Below are positions 22,115-33,540 of a stretch of DNA of 64,000 bases, piece by piece. Source of the DNA: Bimastos eiseni. Its lineage: Eukaryota; Annelida; Clitellata; Crassiclitellata; Lumbricidae. The DNA lies in assembly GCA_959347315.1 (NCBI GenBank), contig OY365819.1, positions 18,701,119-18,765,118 of the forward strand. Direction: 5' to 3'. A program made the position numbers and the translations under genes. How positions within the stretch are numbered: the stretch's first letter is position 1; every line of letters starts with the position of its first letter. Below the pieces are notes generated by a model. That model was not told the origin of the DNA, made no database searches, and saw only the letters and a program-made list of their open reading frames with translations.

Positions 22115-22335
22115 AGGGGACGGGGCGTAGAGTAATGGCGAACAAACTGGGGCGCAGTACTGAGGATCCGAGTTCGAGACCAGTATCACTCGTAAGGTTG
22201 ACTAGTTATTCAATCCCTAGGCGGTGGTTTTTGTTAAAATCAGATGCACAACGTAACGGGTGCCTTGGAAGGCTGCCGACGGTTAAATTCGACTCATGCA
22301 ATAATTTTTCCTCATTCGTTCATACTATGTTTGTG
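22115..22335 (+). mobile_element. tRNA-derived SINE, family B, copy 2 (longest)
   Basis: A box TAGAGTAATGG (22128-22138), B box GAGTTCGAGACC (22170-22181), then CGTAAGGTTGACTAGTT, CTAGGCGG, GGCTGCCGACGGTTAAATT and the end TTCGTTCATACTATG. Pol III promoter boxes at the head mark a tRNA-derived SINE. The 168-codon frame overlapping it is explained by the element and is not a gene. Confidence 0.75.
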
Positions 22336-22372
22336 ACAATACTGCGGTTGAAACGCGTCAGTTGAAACTAAA

Positions 22373-22484
22373 CGATTAACAATATTATCATTATTATTAT
22401 TATCATTATTATAATTTTTCCGAGGTATACATGATCCCTCAGGGACTAGAATGTTAACAATAAGAAAATGTAGTCTGGAATGGC

Positions 22485-22518
<34 letters not shown>

Positions 22519-22630
22519 TTATTTTTTCCTCGGGGTACATATGATCCCGCGGGATTAAAAAAATTAGGGGGGGGGGCATTGTTCTGGAATGGCTAGTCTT
22601 CGCAGATGGTTATTATTATTATTGACATTA
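22373..22630. repeat. Tandem pair of an (ATT)n-linked repeat
   Basis: Two adjacent copies of TTTTTCC(G/T)CGGGGTACATATGATCC-type sequence followed by a TCTGGAATGGC segment, each headed by an (ATT)n run. A related inverted segment (TATGATCCCTCAGGTATTAAA when reversed) is at about 51200-51260. Confidence 0.6.
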
Positions 22631-23129
22631 TGCGCAGAGATATCCTTGTCGGGTGAGCAACTGGACGATCGGTCGCATGTCGTATGAAAAATAAGATATC
22701 GCTGCGATCCATTTATTTGCATGTATCCCAACCCTCACTCTTCTTCCCTCAGCTGTAAGACACAGCAGATTGCACCGATAGTCCGTTCCTCATCGGCTTA
22801 TCTGGACTCAACCACTTATTCCATTCCGGAAGAAACCCATTGCATTGTCTAGATAAATAGATCAGTTCTTCCCAAGTCCTCTTAGGTCCGAGTCATTAGT
22901 CTCCGGTTGATTGGGTCGACGTCCTAACGTTTAATAGAACCGCTGGCATCAGAGACAAACAATTATAAATAGAAGCTAAGACTCGGAAAAAAACTGCAAC
23001 AGCTGCAGATCTATGTGATAAGAGGCATTTAGTCCAAACTCCCCGTGCTAATGCATCATTCCCCAGGTTTCCTTACCTTTTGGTCATTAAAGACCCAAGA
23101 TATATGCGAATTACAACGATGATGACGAG

Positions 23130-23161
23130 CACACGCACACACACACACAAACACACACACG
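23130..23161. repeat. (CA)n microsatellite
   Basis: Short CA tract interrupted by CG and AA just upstream of an RTE-like repeat. A second, longer (CA)n is at 23371-23411. Confidence 0.9.
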
Positions 23162-23215
23162 CATAAATACATTCATACAAACATACATGCACACAGAGTA
23201 ACTTCTCCCCTGGTT

Positions 23216-23309
23216 GCACTCTGTCAGTGCCAGTCCCAAGAATGGATACAGGAGGAAGGCGAGGCTAACGGTCTATGTTAAACACAGTGTCGTTAAACTG
23301 CAACAACCT
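23216..23309 (+). mobile_element. RTE-like interspersed repeat, copy 3
   Basis: CTGTCAGTGCCAGTCCCAAG, then GGATACAGGAGGAAGGCGAG, then ACACAGTGTCGTTAAACTGC. First of three copies within 650 bp. Confidence 0.8.
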
Positions 23310-23366
23310 ACGGTGACAGTAACCACCTACCGACCTACATGCACACAGACAGACATACGTCATAGG

Positions 23367-23406
<40 letters not shown>

Positions 23407-23498
23407 GCACACGTTCCACCAATTTAATAAAGTTGCCTGAAAGAACTGCAGCTGTAATAGCGTATCGGTTTTCACGTGCAACAACAACTCCGACACTG

Positions 23499-23600
23499 CT
23501 GCACTCTGGCAGTGCCAGTCCCAAGCTTGGGTAAAGAAGAAGGGTAACGCCAAATCCCAATGATCTTTGTCGTCACAAGGCGTCGTTAAACTGAAACTAC
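23499..23600 (+). mobile_element. RTE-like interspersed repeat, copy 4
   Basis: CTCTGGCAGTGCCAGTCCC, then GGGTAAAGAAGAAGGGTAAC, then GATCTTTGTCGTCACAAGGC and GTCGTTAAACTG. Direct orientation relative to copy 3. Confidence 0.8.
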
Positions 23601-23769
23601 GACTGAATGAAGCAGCAATAGGTCCACAACTATACACTGAAACTGAAGTGTCAAATTCGAAGTATTTGATGCACGCATTAATTACAGCCAGAAGAGGATT
23701 AGGGTGTAAACCCTCGAATGAATTGAATAAGGTCATGACCTATACTCCAGTGCTGCAGTACTCCATGGC

Positions 23770-23857
23770 TTCCGCTTTGCGACACTGTATGATAACAAAG
23801 ACCATTAGCGTTGCCCGCCTTCTTCGCCCAGGTCTGTGCCTGGCACTTCAAGAGTGC
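23770..23857 (-). mobile_element. RTE-like interspersed repeat, copy 5
   Basis: On the minus strand relative to copies 3 and 4; the plus strand shows GACACTGTATGATAACAAAG, GCGTTGCCCGCCTTCTTCGC and CTGTGCCTGGCAC. The oppositely oriented cluster could fold into a hairpin transcript. Confidence 0.75.
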
Positions 23858-23935
23858 GAACAGTCTTTCCATTCGCGGCCTTTAACAGTTCTGCATTGTG
23901 TCTGTGTGTTTGCCTATGTATCATAGGCAAACATC

Positions 23936-24004
23936 TATACCTACCTATATCTGTATAGGTAGGTATACAGATATACCTATCTGTATACCTACAGATAGGT
24001 ATAC
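23936..24004. repeat. Cluster of small inverted repeats
   Basis: TATACCTACCTATA (23936-23949) is followed by loop TCTG and its exact complement (23954-23967). Then overlapping short palindromes CAGATA/TATCTG and TACCTA/TAGGTA follow. Cruciform-prone and low complexity. Confidence 0.8.
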
Positions 24005-24009
24005 TATAT

Positions 24010-24980
24010 ATCTGTATCTATATCTCTGTGTCATTGTATGTCAGTCTCTCTACCTGTCTTTGTATATCTCATTCTCTATGCACGCATCATCATCTGTGTT
24101 TCTGTATTTCCGTGTCCCTTTGCTTGGCATCTTATATCATTTCGAAAAATACATCTCTTCTGGCTGCCTGACCTTTTTAGGTGATATCATAATTAGCGTG
24201 AAATAAATATCTGAATAACAATGAAAGCAAATAAAAATTATAATGCAAATAAAAATAATAAAAAGAACTACTTTCCTCCATCAGTGCTTATCTCTGCTAT
24301 CCAGCGCATCAAGCGCTTGCGTTTTGTAGGACTTTTCCACCAATACATTCATTAATCAGCGAAGACGAGTTCATAATTATGTTTCTCTGCCTTAAAAGCA
24401 ATGACAATAGTAACAATAATATAATAAATTGTATCTGTGTATGTGTATGAGTATTGCAACTCACTGTATGCCTGTCTCACTGTCTGTCTGCATGTTGTAT
24501 ATGTGTTTTTGTATGTCTGCATGGCTGTATATTTGTATTCCCACTGTGATAATTGACTTCCATAGAGACGGTTTGTAATGCACAGATTTCATATCGGCCG
24601 ATGCATAAAAACCCAGTCGCAATGAGGTCATTCATTATCCAGAGAAATTAGTCCGCTTAGACTGATGAATATGCGACGCTTGAGTATGATGGTTTTCTGG
24701 CTGTCTGTGTTTGCCTGTTTGTCTCTGTCGGTGTGTCTGTCCATCCGTTCATCTGTCTGTCTGTCGCCCATCTGTCTGTCCGTCTGTCTATGTATATCAG
24801 TGAGCCAATAAGAAAGTAAGCAATTAATTTGCCACGTTCATTTAAATGGAATGAATGAATGAATGAACCAGCAAAGATTCGTAAATTCAAATTCATTCAA
24901 TCAGTGAGTTGAGTCCGCCTGTATGTCTGTCTCAATGTCTGTCTGAGTCTGTCTCTATGTCTGAATGACTGTCTATCTGC
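24010..24980. other. Intergenic, low-complexity patches only
   Basis: CTGT/TCTG-rich stretches (24440-24540, 24700-24800), an (AATG)n patch at about 24846-24870 and otherwise unique AT-rich DNA. No gene seen. Confidence 0.6.
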
Positions 24981-24993
24981 TTGTTTATTCCAG

Positions 24994-25052
24994 TAGATGG
25001 ATGGATGGATGGATGGATGGTTGGATGGATGGATGGGTGGATGGATGGACGA
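24994..25052. repeat. (ATGG)n microsatellite
   Basis: About 14 imperfect ATGG units. Confidence 0.93.
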
Positions 25053-25374
25053 TGCCATTCGATATGTGTGCAGAGCGATTAGAGCTCGCCAGGAATTGCA
25101 CACAAGAAGAAAGCAGTGCAGAGTTTTGACCGCTTGGTGGCGCCGTTCATTCACCCGTAGGATAATATGCTTGCTCTTTTTGGTTCGTTTAAATACCGGC
25201 TGCTTCGAACGGCGCACGGCTCTCGTGACTTAATTGGCGATGATTGTAATGTACACTACCCGTCTTACTTTACATTGTTTACACACTCTTTTAGTATGTC
25301 CACGATTCGGTTCTTTGGAGTTTATATATATTGAGGCAACGCTTTAATGTCAATGTAAACGTAGGCATACAAGT

Positions 25375-25830
25375 AAGCATGCATACATGCATACATAGGC
25401 ATACATATCTACATATGTACATATCTACATACATACGTTCGTACCTACGTATACTATACATACATCTTTACAAATCTGCATGCATACGTACATACATGCA
25501 CACATACATACATACATACATACATACATACATACATACATACATCCATCCATACATACATACATACATATATACACGCATACATACATACATGCATACG
25601 TACATACATACATACATACATACATCCATACATACATACATACATCCATGTGTATATACATACATACATGCATACATGTGTGCATGCATAAATGTGTGCA
25701 TGCATACATATATACATACATACATACATAAATGCATACATACATGCGTGCATGCATGCATGCATACACGCATACATACATATACATACATGGGTGCATG
25801 CATACAGACATGCATGCATTAAATTCATTC
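25375..25830. repeat. (CATA)n microsatellite array
   Basis: Imperfect CATA/CATG/CATC tetranucleotide array of about 450 bp. Open frames on both strands (His-Thr-Tyr-Ile or Met-Tyr-Val-Cys periodic) are artefacts. Confidence 0.97.
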
Positions 25831-25857
25831 ATAATAAGAATGAATTTAATGCATGCA
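25811..25857. repeat. 20-bp perfect inverted repeat with 7-nt loop
   Basis: TGCATGCATTAAATTCATTC at 25811-25830, loop ATAATAA, exact complement at 25838-25857. Sits at the right end of the CATA array. Confidence 0.93.
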
Positions 25858-26114
25858 GGTTATTTTCCTACTGTACATAATTTATACAAGTTTTATACGC
25901 ACACAGACCACTACTGCCACCACCATTTTAATAGTAAAAGGAGGAGTCAGAGACCAGGACGAAGGAACATACATCGACAGATACTGACCCAAGACCCGAA
26001 CAAAACGGAGACCTTCGAACGTGCAATGGATCCGGACTGTGCTCATGAATATGCATGACTCGAAATCGGTGCGTTAAATTCCGGCGCTAGTATCGTCGGG
26101 CGTCGATTGAACGC

Positions 26115-26215
26115 ATCAGCAGCAGAGTAGGACTCAACATCATCATCATCATCATCATCGTCTCCAGCACCACCTAGCCGCTGCTGCAGCAGAAGAAGAA
26201 GAAGACGAAGACAGT
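26115..26215. repeat. (CAT)n and GCAGAAGAAG trinucleotide patches
   Basis: CATCATCAT run at about 26131-26160 followed by CAGCAGAAGAAGAAGAAGAC. A good splice-donor-like CAGAG|GTAAGT is at about 26286-26296, but no exon is otherwise supported. Confidence 0.7.
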
Positions 26216-26439
26216 CACTCAGTCGATTGGTCGGTGATCGGTCTGTTAAAGGGTTTCTATGCGATGTCTGCCTCACTGTGACTTTCAGAGGTAAGTCAGA
26301 CTACGCGTTCTGCTCTCCTTCCGTTGAAAATACGTATGTGCATTGTATGGGCTCTTAACGGTGTGATCTATTCAGACAAGAAAGTGTCAGGAATCTGGTG
26401 ACTGAAGTCAGATTGAAGACGTACTTGATTGCGCGTGTG

Positions 26440-26580
26440 TTTGTAAACAGCGCTTCTGGCAGCGCTTCTCAGCAGCTGACCCTATAGAGGCGCTCCATAA
26501 ATGCTGAAATACAATAAATGCTTGAATACAATACAATATATTTGGACGTTCAATAAATGCAATGCAATTCAATACAAACA
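26440..26580. mobile_element. SINE/LINE 3' tail with GGCGCT..ATAAATG motif
   Basis: CTATAGAGGCGCTCCATAAATGC followed by AATACAATAAATGC repeats. Similar GGCGCTATA(T)AAAT tails appear at about 21238, 31705, 41485, 43335 and 59578. Such tails are typical of L2-related LINE/SINE 3' ends. Class by recall. Confidence 0.5.
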
Positions 26581-27019
26581 GTCCCATGATTACGTACCTG
26601 CAGGGCTCGCAGTTCACGGTTGGATCCGAATGAGCGTAAGTATGATAGATAAGCCGTCGAAGTATGATAAAATAAACCATTTCTGTTATCTATGGCGACA
26701 CAACATACGCAGTAACGCCACTACGTAGAAAACTGAATACAACATAACTTGTAAACCCAGGTGTTATAAGACTGATCCGACAATCCCATACGGCGTGACA
26801 AAATTACGACACGGTGCATTGCTTACAAATTCAGTCCAAATACGCCACACTTTTTATATATTATTTATTAGCTTCGTAAACAGATTACATCAGTGACACA
26901 GTGCTGTTGTTTTGAATGGCAGTCCCAATCGACCACCTGCTGGATTAACTGATTTGCATTGCATTAGCCAAGGACTCGTGTTTCGAAAATTATGATCATG
27001 GTTCCATGTAAGGGTTTAG

Positions 27020-27245
27020 ACTAAACTAAATGAATTAGGTTGGGTTGGGGGTTTAACTGGATTGGTTCGGAATAGATTTGGTTGCGTTGGGTTAAATCTG
27101 ATTTGGTTATGCTAGATTAGGGTGTATTGATTAGGCTGAGCTGGGTTGGATCAGATTTGGTTGGGTTTGGATTTGAATTGGTTAGGTTGCGTTGGGTTAG
27201 ATTAGACTGGACTGGGTTAGGTCAGGTTGAGTTGGATTATAATGT
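27020..27245. repeat. Degenerate GGTT/GGGTTA-rich tract
   Basis: Irregular repeats of GGTTGGGTT, TTGGTT and GGATT over about 225 bp, G/T-rich on the plus strand. Telomere-like in composition but without a fixed unit. Confidence 0.65.
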
Positions 27246-27299
27246 GGTTCATTAATACATAGACTTGATTGGATGAGTCTTAAGTGACGTCATGCAATT

Positions 27300-28540
27300 T
27301 TTGATGAGTTTTTACCCTTCCCCCGATCGTTACACGTCGTTACAAAGGTCATGACCCCTCAAGCATAACGTCGCAAAGCTCTGCACCACCTCCCCCTCCC
27401 CTCCCCCCCGAGAAAACCAGATGTTCATAATGCTCTATTCAAATGTTTTTATAATTATCAATTAAAGTAATTATAACTTTAAAGATACTTACGACTATAA
27501 TCATTAGAACAAGAAAAGTAAGATAAGTATAATTATTATACTCAATATGCATTCCACAAGATGAAAAGCTCTGGTAGACTGGTAGAATCGTTACATTTAT
27601 TTTACAAAATAATAAGAAGAACTTGAAACAATCGAAACTTTTTACTACTGCGCTCTCTCGCGGAGAAGCAAAATGCTACATCATTGAATAAATAGGAAGA
27701 GCTTGGATCTCATCACCCTGCACAATACATATTCCATTCGGATCCAGCTCTTCTTCTTCTATCAAATCTATTCTCTTTATTTTCATCCATTGAGATCACA
27801 AACATTTGTTCACGTTACCGACGTTTAGCGACTATTTGTGGCCTGATCGTTTTGGCGGACTAATTGATTTCTGCGTCAAGATTCTGAACAGGGCTTTCCA
27901 CTATTTCCACTATTAATATTTTTATCTCTGAAAATGTGATGCGTAAGATATTTCAAACATGAGGTGCATACAAGATCTGGCACATGCTACAATCTTGCAC
28001 GCATTTTATGTTATCAGAGTTTTCAGGTACTTGTGAAGACACTTAAGAAAGCGCCTTTGAAGGATCTCTTAATCGGTCTAAGGACTTCCGGTGAGAGCAC
28101 GTAGCAGTTGCAATTGGTCAACGTAAACAAGACCTTTTCAGACTGTTTCATTGCCTTCCCTAAGAGATTTCACGAGTAAAGAGCAAGACCTCGCACACAC
28201 TCTTATTCCCTTATCGAACGGTCTGAAGTAACAGGTTCTTTGATTAAGCCAGGCGCCAGTGTAACGTCTTTTGTAATCGCGCCATAAGCTGCGCCAGAAT
28301 CTTATTATACCTCTCTCGAGTCTCGGCATTCACCTTACCACCTATCTTTGCCTTTTAAAGCATACCCCGCTTCCGTTTTAAGTCCATTTTCAACACGGAA
28401 TACAGGTCTATACTAATCCAAGTATGACTTTTACGTATATAACAAATACATATAATTATTGATGCTTGTCGGCAACCGGCGCAGCAATATTAATAACTAG
28501 GCTAAATTTTTTTTTAAATTTCAAATTGAAAAGCAGCAGT
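27300..28540. other. Intergenic, no gene seen
   Basis: AT-rich unique sequence apart from a C-rich stretch at 27388-27412 and TCTTCTTCTTC at about 27750. Frames are short and not protein-like. Confidence 0.6.
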
Positions 28541-28550
28541 ATGGTTATAA

Positions 28551-28765
28551 ACATAGTATGAGCGAATTATGACAAGTTAATACAGGAGGCTAATTTAACT
28601 GTATGGCAGCCATGCAAGACTCCATACACATTATTCAACTTATTTAGCCCATATGCCGCCTAGGAGACAAGGCAATTAAAAAACTAGTCAACCTTACGGG
28701 GGATACGGAAGTCGAACTATGTTCCTCATCTCTGCATTCCAAGGTCTTTTCAATTACTCTAAGTT
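28551..28765 (-). mobile_element. tRNA-derived SINE, family B, copy 3
   Basis: Read on the minus strand it has B box GTTCGACTTCC (28707-28717 region), CGTAAGGTTGACTAGTTTT, CCTAGGCGG, GGCTGCC..ACAGTTAAATTAG and ends TTCGCTCATACTATGT, collinear with 22115-22335. Confidence 0.78.
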
Positions 28766-29351
28766 CCAGGAAGATTTAATTTCTCGATTCAATTTTCCAA
28801 AATAGGATTTAAGTCATTTGACTCCATCAGTCATTTTGTCCAGAAAGAATCATCTCCCACATGCAAGTCATTTCCTTGTTGAAGGAATTCGTCCTATGAA
28901 GAACAAACTCCACCAGGTCACGTGGTTCCATCTCAAACTAAAACACTCCCTGGAGTGTTTATACCGTAGGGCGGATTGTTTTTGTCCTAGAATCTATTAT
29001 TAACTACGGAATCATAACAAACCAGGAGAAGAACACAACTGGAGTCTTTTTTATACGCGGATGTGTTTAGCCTCATATAGACACCGTGTGTTCTGGTAAA
29101 AGGATGGCACCCTAGGTTGTTCGCTTGTTCTGCTGAGGAAACTTTGATAAGCACAGCAGGACTATTTATTAAAGATGCATTCACAGACAGATTCAGTTCA
29201 GGATTAGACCGCTACAGCGTCTCTCAGAGTTGAGTTTCACTCTCCACGTATACGTGTATTCTCAAACCAGGTGCGTTTTCACTCGTTCCGACCTTAATGG
29301 CTCCTTAATGGTTTTATTCATTGATTAGTGTAACTCGGTCACATAGTAGTT

Positions 29352-29650
29352 AGGACCTCGTGGTATATGCGATTATGCGACTTTGCATAAATTGGCGGTT
29401 TTCGCATAAACTCCTAAATGGAGAGTTTTCGCAAATCATTGCGAAAATTAAAAAATTGCAAATTATTTCAGAAATTTCGGTAAGTGTCAACTATAATTGT
29501 CTTGACTAGGCTATTATTTTCCCATAGAGGCCATAGTTTGCCGAACAAGATGACCCAATTGTTGAAAACTAGGACTCGTGGTTTATGCGATTATGCGATT
29601 TTGCAATTTTTCGCATGATTTACGAAAAATTTTCACATAACTCCAGAAGG
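29352..29650. repeat. Duplicated ATGCGATTATGCGA repeat
   Basis: CTCGTGGTATATGCGATTAT at about 29357 recurs as ACTCGTGGTTTATGCGATTA at about 29572. Each copy is followed by a TTTTCGCA(T)AA.. segment with internal TTCGC/GCGAA complementarity. Probably a decayed small transposon pair. Confidence 0.55.
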
Positions 29651-29821
29651 CCTGCATATAGTGTTCTACGTCATCTGCTGGACTGACACTTCAGACTCTA
29701 TTGTGTTCTTTTCTGTGCTCTGCATTTTTTTTCATTAAATTTCATCATAATCTTCAAGACACCTTCTATTCTGATCTTATGAGAATAGGAAAACAATTAT
29801 CATATATGAAGTTAGCTCAAC

Positions 29822-30002
29822 AGTCATCATCGTCATCATCGTCATCATCGTCATCATCATCATCATCATCATCACCATCATCACTATCATCGCCATCAAC
29901 ATCAACATCATCATCATCATCATCATCATTATCATCATCATTATCATCATCATTGTCATCATCATCATAATCATCATCATAATAATCATCATCATCATCT
30001 TC
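29822..30002. repeat. (ATC)n trinucleotide array
   Basis: CAT/CGT trinucleotides for 180 bp. Poly-Ser and poly-Asp frames over it are artefacts. Confidence 0.97.
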
Positions 30003-30009
30003 ACGTATT

Positions 30010-31110
30010 TTCGGATGCCAAGAAGGTATGAACAGAACCAACAGAAAACAAACTCTTGCTTGGTCACTTTACGAATTACTGACTTAGTCGCAGCCACAGC
30101 TCATCTGTTTATCGACGAAGGAATAAACTCTCATGTCCAGCAGCGACGTTTCTTTAATACCAGACTCATTGACAATTGTCTTAGAGGAGGATGTGCTTAG
30201 CGTCTCAAGCAGCGATGGCTCAGTGGCTGGCTTTTAGCTTTTAGGCTTTCGCTTTTGCTTTTTGCTTCTAGCTTTTAGCGATTGGTTCCTGCTGGGTATG
30301 CAGACATAAACGTTGAAGCTGAATTGAGAGCGAATGAAGGCATTTGTTTCGATGAATAACAATTATTAATTAATCGTTGAAAGCAGCTAGTGTAACGCAC
30401 ACCAGCCCAATGCAATTGGTACTGTATTCACTTATACGTTTCTATGTTCTTTGCGCCAGGTAACAGTCCTTCAAAGAATACACACACACACACACACACC
30501 CAGATACAACGTGGTTAATCATTTAGATATTCAGGATTAATCTGGTTAGTAGAAGAACTAGTCTTTACCTTGATTGACCTTGACATAACCACAACCGCCG
30601 TTGCTTCGGAGATTTCGTCTGGGAGATGACACTAAGGGATTTATGCAAGCCTAGTTGTTGCGTGTGATTAAGTGGCTATAGGTCAGTTGCTGGGCAGAAC
30701 CAGCCATCCGTTCCTATCGTGAATATGCGGAGTTTCAATGGCGACAGAATCTAACATCTTAATGATAGTTTGTATAATCGAAGAATCCAGAATCGCTACA
30801 ACAGCGTCCCGTAACAGGTCTGAGATGACGCTGGATTGGTATTTGCTGGAAATATCTCTTGATTCGGATAGGTTTGTATTTCCAGATGAATGGTCCAATG
30901 CTTGTGATAAAGACGACGATCGATGATAGTTAATTTATACGAGACCGTCTCATCTCAGCACGTAATCCTGGTCAATTCGGCCACTGATTCTATATCAGTG
31001 GGGTCTGGTTCACAGTTACATCTGACCATGCGTTACGCTTCACCAACGGAACAGAATGTGGACAAACAGAGGCATTAGGCGGGTTTGCAAATGTCGGTGG
31101 GGAGGGAACT
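30010..31110. other. Intergenic, minor repeats
   Basis: GCTTTTAGC/GCTTTTTGC heptamer-like patch at 30228-30283 and (CA)n at 30478-30500. No gene seen. Confidence 0.55.
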
Positions 31111-31169
31111 ACGGAATTGAGAGGGAAAAGACCGAAGATGATCATGGTCCTGCTCCTGTTACTACTGCT

Positions 31170-31330
31170 GCTAAGGATGATGATGATGAGGAGGAGGAGG
31201 AAATTAGCAGCGAACGATCGTCTCCATCATCATCGTCATCGTCATCGATGTCGCAGTCGTGATGATGATGACGATGACGATGATGACGATGACGACGACG
31301 ACGACAACGATGATGATGATGATGGTGGTA

Positions 31331-31389
<59 letters not shown>

Positions 31390-31512
31390 GATGATGACGA
31401 TGACGACGACGATGACGATGATAATGCTAATGATGATGATAATGATAATGCTGCTGCTGATGATAATGATGATGATAACGACGATGATCATCATCATCGT
31501 CATCATCATCAA
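31170..31512. repeat. (GAT)n/(GAC)n trinucleotide array
   Basis: Starts with GAGGAG and CATCAT patches and becomes GATGATGAC for about 250 bp. Explains the 203-codon Asp-rich frame. Confidence 0.97.
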
Positions 31513-32402
31513 CAAAATCAAACTTGGCATTACACCATTCACATATGCCCATTGGCTAGGCTCTACGCTTGTGCGTGGCCCCACCGCTGGTGGTTCTTCC
31601 AGTTCTGTATGAACTCTTGTTTACTGACGATCTGCAGTTCTGCACCTAACGACATTCAACATCACTTAGGCAAGCACATAGAGAGATTCTTTGATCATCG
31701 AGTGGCGCTATATAAATTGCGTCAATAAATATATAACCACCGCCAGTCTCCCATGCCGCTGATATCACCACTATGTTGCCGTAACCATGGTCTCCGTAGC
31801 CATGACAACTAGTAATCGTCGCTATGATCACAAGCCTTTGCTCTTGTCGCTTTCATGGTCTGAGCGCAGAATCAACTGCAGCCTCAGTGCAGCACATGTG
31901 GGTTTATAGTGACGTCCGGCGCAAGAATCTCTATCTCTGCGCAGGAGCTTTCTGAGGAAGCTGAAATGCGTTCGATCAATGACGTAAGATATCGACACAA
32001 GGGTTCTTGGCCCTGTTGGGTCTGCCGCCCACGAGGGTGATTCCACGAGGAGGCAGATGTTTTCCCTGCGGGGCAGATTAACGGAGAGGTCAAGGAATTG
32101 GAAGCTTTGGTCATGGAGAACAAAGCATCATGTTCTGGTGAAAATTAATCTCTCTGCGTCAAATTACTAGACCGTTTAAATGGAGAGAAAATAGTTACCA
32201 TAATTTGTCTCTTTCGTCTTCAATGCGTTTGTGCCTAAAGTTGACGCACAAGGGCGAAAGGCGAACAGTTTCATATAACAATAAGTCGTAATTCACCGGC
32301 TGTTACATCTGTCACCCCTCTGCTAAATCACAGTTTCTATTAGCGCATTAATCATACCGATAACAAACAACTTGAACTCTGTTCAAACAGGAAGACCTAG
32401 TC

Positions 32403-32550
32403 TGATATCGTCTTGGCCTCCTGTGCGGAAGCATGTATCTTATCGAGCGTGAGAAGCAATCAGATCCGCGCTATTAAAGACACACGAGGAGTGTTTTATT
32501 AATCGATGGACGCTGGAAAAGGGAAGAAGTTCGAATCGAGTATTCACAGA
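32403..32550 (+). repeat. Local duplication, copy 1
   Basis: TGATATCGTCTTGGCCTCCT through ATCGATGGACG and GTTCGAATCGA. About 85-90 percent alike by eye to 33390-33540, same orientation. Confidence 0.85.
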
Positions 32551-33179
32551 ATGATCAGTTCCCAGGCAGCTAAATGCAGCAAACGGGAAGAAGGTGGAAG
32601 ACAGAAGCTGTGTGTGAGAGGTACGATTTAGTCGTTATCTCAAACCAAAACAGGAAACCCAAAAACAAGCAGGCCTAACGTTACGCAGTTGAACTATCCA
32701 GCATAGTAATTGCTACGTCAAACAACATTATTGTCACATGACGTGTTGTGATTATAAAGTTATAAACATTGTTGTTATGAAATAAGTAACTTGCGTTTCT
32801 TCGAATCTTTGCGTCATAAACAGTCTAACTGTTATGTTATGCTATTCATAATTTGACGTCATAGATTATTATTATTCAATTCAATTATTCATTTAGAAGG
32901 GATAGTGCTTATACCTGTGGATGATACGTCTTTATGGCTTGATGAAGAATTACGAGGCATATTATCTAGGCCTAACGAGCAAAACAATTAACCTCTGACT
33001 AGACCTGTAGTGTTTGGAATACGACTAATCGGGTTGTCGTGTAAACTGCCGACAGTGTTTGGGTTTCTCGTGAATGGCGCCTGTTTTCTGGAATTGAATA
33101 TCAGTATACATGCAAGAGTTTCCTTTGGAGCGTCATCGACTTGAGCTAGCCTGGGAGACAGCCATGATGTGAAATGCAG

Positions 33180-33325
33180 GGGTGCGCCATAATGTTGTCG
33201 TAGCGTGATGGACTGTTAATCGGTTCGAGATTTCTGCACCACCTGAGTCAATCAATCGATCATATCAATCAATGAAACTTGATGTAGCGCCTCTTCAGAA
33301 ATCTATTCAGAGGCAGTCAAAGAGG
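33180..33325 (+). mobile_element. tRNA-derived SINE candidate, family C
   Basis: A-box-like TAGCGTGATGG (33201-33211) and B-box GGTTCGAGATT (33222-33232), followed by CAATCAAT and GATGTAGCGCCTCTTCAGAA. The tail resembles TATAGCGCCTCTTTCAGAAA at 60460 and AATCAATGAAACTTAATAT at 44060. Confidence 0.55.
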
Positions 33326-33389
33326 ACAGATTTAAGAGAAGAGTAGAAAGAAGATGAGGAGATCCTAGTGGAATTAAGCCTGAGGCTAT

Positions 33390-33540
33390 TGATATCTTTT
33401 TGGCCTCCTGTGCGGAAGCATAATTATATCTAATCGAGCGTGAGAAGTAATCAGACCCGCGCTATTAAAGACGCACGAGGAGTGTTTTTTTAATCGATGG
33501 ACGTTGGCAAGGGAAGATGTTCGAATCGACATCCACACAG
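33390..33540 (+). repeat. Local duplication, copy 2
   Basis: Counterpart of 32403-32550. Its right end runs into a 45-bp segment (33530-33574, CTTCCGGACTGATTGACTGA) that recurs at 34410-34454, where it lacks the duplication. The two repeats are therefore joined as a mosaic here. Confidence 0.85.

Noticed and set aside
21859..22365. 168-codon frame
   Set aside because: Most of it overlaps a tRNA-derived SINE and the upstream part has no recognisable protein character.
25331..25832. Long His/Thr/Tyr and Met/Tyr/Cys frames on both strands
   Set aside because: (CATA)n microsatellite; the same happens at 47.9-48.4 kb.
26286..26296. Splice donor of a first exon (CAGAG|GTAAGT)
   Set aside because: Good consensus but no coding partner exon or acceptor could be linked; such matches occur by chance.
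27020..27245. Interstitial telomere array
   Set aside because: G/T-rich but lacks a constant TTAGGG unit.
31117..31728. 203-codon Asp-rich open frame
   Set aside because: Translation of a (GAT)n array; all three frames and the opposite strand are equally open.
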